A stretch of 6,888 nucleotides of DNA, from NCBI GenBank assembly GCA_034429275.1, contig DAOUFU010000048.1, positions 1-6,888 of the forward strand, given 5' to 3'. The position numbers were made by a program, and so were the translations under genes. Under the pieces are notes generated by a model. It ran no database searches. It was not told where the DNA came from and was given only the letters and a program-made list of their open reading frames with translations. The DNA comes from DAOUFU01 sp034429275 (lineage in GTDB: Bacteria > Chloroflexota > Anaerolineae > Aggregatilineales > Aggregatilineaceae). Below are positions 6,313 to 6,888 of the stretch, one piece after another (within the stretch, counting starts at the first letter, position 1; every line of letters starts with the position of its first letter).

Positions 6313-6339
6313 TTAGCACTCTCTGGCATAGAGTGCCAA
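6313..6339 (+). promoter_or_regulatory. CIRCE operator, downstream copy (HrcA site)
   Basis: TTAGCACTC (6313-6321), a 9-nt spacer and GAGTGCCAA (6331-6339). This matches the canonical CIRCE arms at 17 of 18 positions (C for T in the right arm). It begins a few bases after the predicted transcription start, the usual place for HrcA to block transcription, and would also fold as a hairpin in the leader RNA. Confidence 0.95.
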
Positions 6340-6370
6340 CCCTCATTTCTTACATTTCAGGAGGCAAGCC

Positions 6371-6676
6371 GTGACCATTAAACTACGCCCTCTTGCTGAC
6401 CGGGTTGTGGTACAGCCTATCGAACGCGAAGAAACCTTTGCTGGTGGCGCGCTGGTACTGCCCGAAACCGCGAAAGAAAAGCCTCAGCAAGGCACGGTTA
6501 TCGCCGTGGGTCCTGGTCCGCGTGACGAAGACGGTGACCGCATCGAAATGGATGTCCATGTAGGTGATACCGTGCTCTATGCCAAATACACGGGCACAGA
6601 GATCAAGCTCGATAATCAGAAACTGCTCATCCTGAAGGAAAACGACATCCTGGCAGTGATCGAGAACGCCAATTAG
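6371..6676 (+). CDS. groES: Co-chaperonin GroES (Hsp10)
   Basis: The 101-residue lid subunit of the GroEL/GroES folding chamber in the cytoplasm, normally a heptamer that caps GroEL in its ATP state. Seen: RPLADRVVVQP (6-16), a mobile loop at about 19-35, then PQQGTVIAVGPG and a C-terminal GTEIKLDNQKLLILKENDILAVIE block, all standard GroES features. The start is GTG at 6371, set by AGGAGG at 6359-6364 with a 6-nt gap. The mobile loop reads GGALVLPE, where the family normally has GGIVLP, so there appears to be one extra residue at the GroEL-contacting segment. It is transcribed with groEL under double CIRCE control. Confidence 0.98.
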   Translation: MTIKLRPLADRVVVQPIEREETFAGGALVLPETAKEKPQQGTVIAVGPGPRDEDGDRIEMDVHVGDTVLYAKYTGTEIKLDNQKLLILKENDILAVIENAN

Positions 6677-6706
6677 CTTTGTAGGATTCGGTTGTTCGGT
6701 TCACTC

Positions 6707-6726
6707 TCCGCCCCGGATGCGGCGGA
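6707..6726 (+). other. hairpin between groES and groEL
   Basis: TCCGCC (6707-6712) and GGCGGA (6721-6726) form a perfect 6-bp stem with an 8-nt loop, halfway in the 81-nt gap and 16 nt before the groEL Shine-Dalgarno. There is no U-run, so it is not a terminator. It may affect RNA processing or the groES:groEL balance; this is speculative. Confidence 0.35.
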
Positions 6727-6757
6727 TTCCATGTGACCTTGTGAGGAGATAAAACCT

Positions 6758-6888
6758 ATGGCGAAGCAGCTTGTTTTTGATCAAGACGCCCGCACCGGCC
6801 TGAAGGCGGGGATCGATACGCTGGCGAAGGCAGTCATGACCACGCTGGGACCCAAAGGCCGCAACGTGGCGATCGACAAGAAGTTCGG
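6758..6888 (+). CDS. groEL: Chaperonin GroEL (Hsp60), N-terminal fragment (runs off right edge)
   Basis: The first 43 codons of the 60-kDa chaperonin, the ATP-driven folding ring that works with GroES. Seen: the MAKQLVFDQDAR start, the equatorial-domain helix LKAGIDTLAKAV, and TLGPKGRNVAID (29-40), the family's phosphate-binding TLGPKGRNV loop. GAGGAG at 6743-6748 lies 9 nt before the ATG. It is the second gene of the groESL operon; about 500 further residues would lie outside the window. The fragment shows no oddity. Confidence 0.97.
   Translation, partial: MAKQLVFDQDARTGLKAGIDTLAKAVMTTLGPKGRNVAIDKKF

Overview
The window looks like a bacterial chromosome of moderately high GC, most likely from Chloroflexota (Anaerolineae-like). 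The reasons are the style of the GroES and GroEL N-termini, HrcA/CIRCE control of groESL, sigma70-type promoters, and membrane-anchored TPR proteins with Thr-Pro linkers. The taxonomy is an inference from sequence character, because no search was run.

Layout: (1) Positions 1-704, minus strand, hold the N-terminal two thirds or so of an MtaD-like amidohydrolase that runs off the left edge. It has its own divergent promoter. (2) Positions 808-3195, plus strand, hold cysS (cysteinyl-tRNA synthetase) followed by rlmB (23S rRNA 2'-O-ribose methyltransferase of the SpoU family). They are separated by an 80-nt gap with a strong GC-rich hairpin. (3) Positions 3196-3618 are a long non-coding stretch. 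It holds a run of small perfect hairpins, a near-consensus extended -10 promoter with a 10-bp direct repeat around its -35 box, and a terminator-like hairpin whose 3' arm can also pair with the downstream ribosome-binding site. (4) Positions 3619-6218 hold a two-gene operon of paralogous proteins. Each has a short basic cytoplasmic tail, one transmembrane helix and about nine TPRs predicted to lie outside the cytoplasm. Their cysteines fall at matching repeat positions and are probably disulfide-bonded. (5) Positions 6240-6888 hold groES and the start of groEL, with a sigma70-type promoter bracketed by two CIRCE operators whose centres are 73 bp apart.

The housekeeping genes (cysS, rlmB, groES, groEL) are confident calls. 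The part worth following up is the TPR pair together with its elaborate leader. I do not recognise these two proteins as a named family. They look like a cell-surface or envelope-associated protein-interaction pair made together by translational coupling. I see no mobile element, tRNA, rRNA or CRISPR array.
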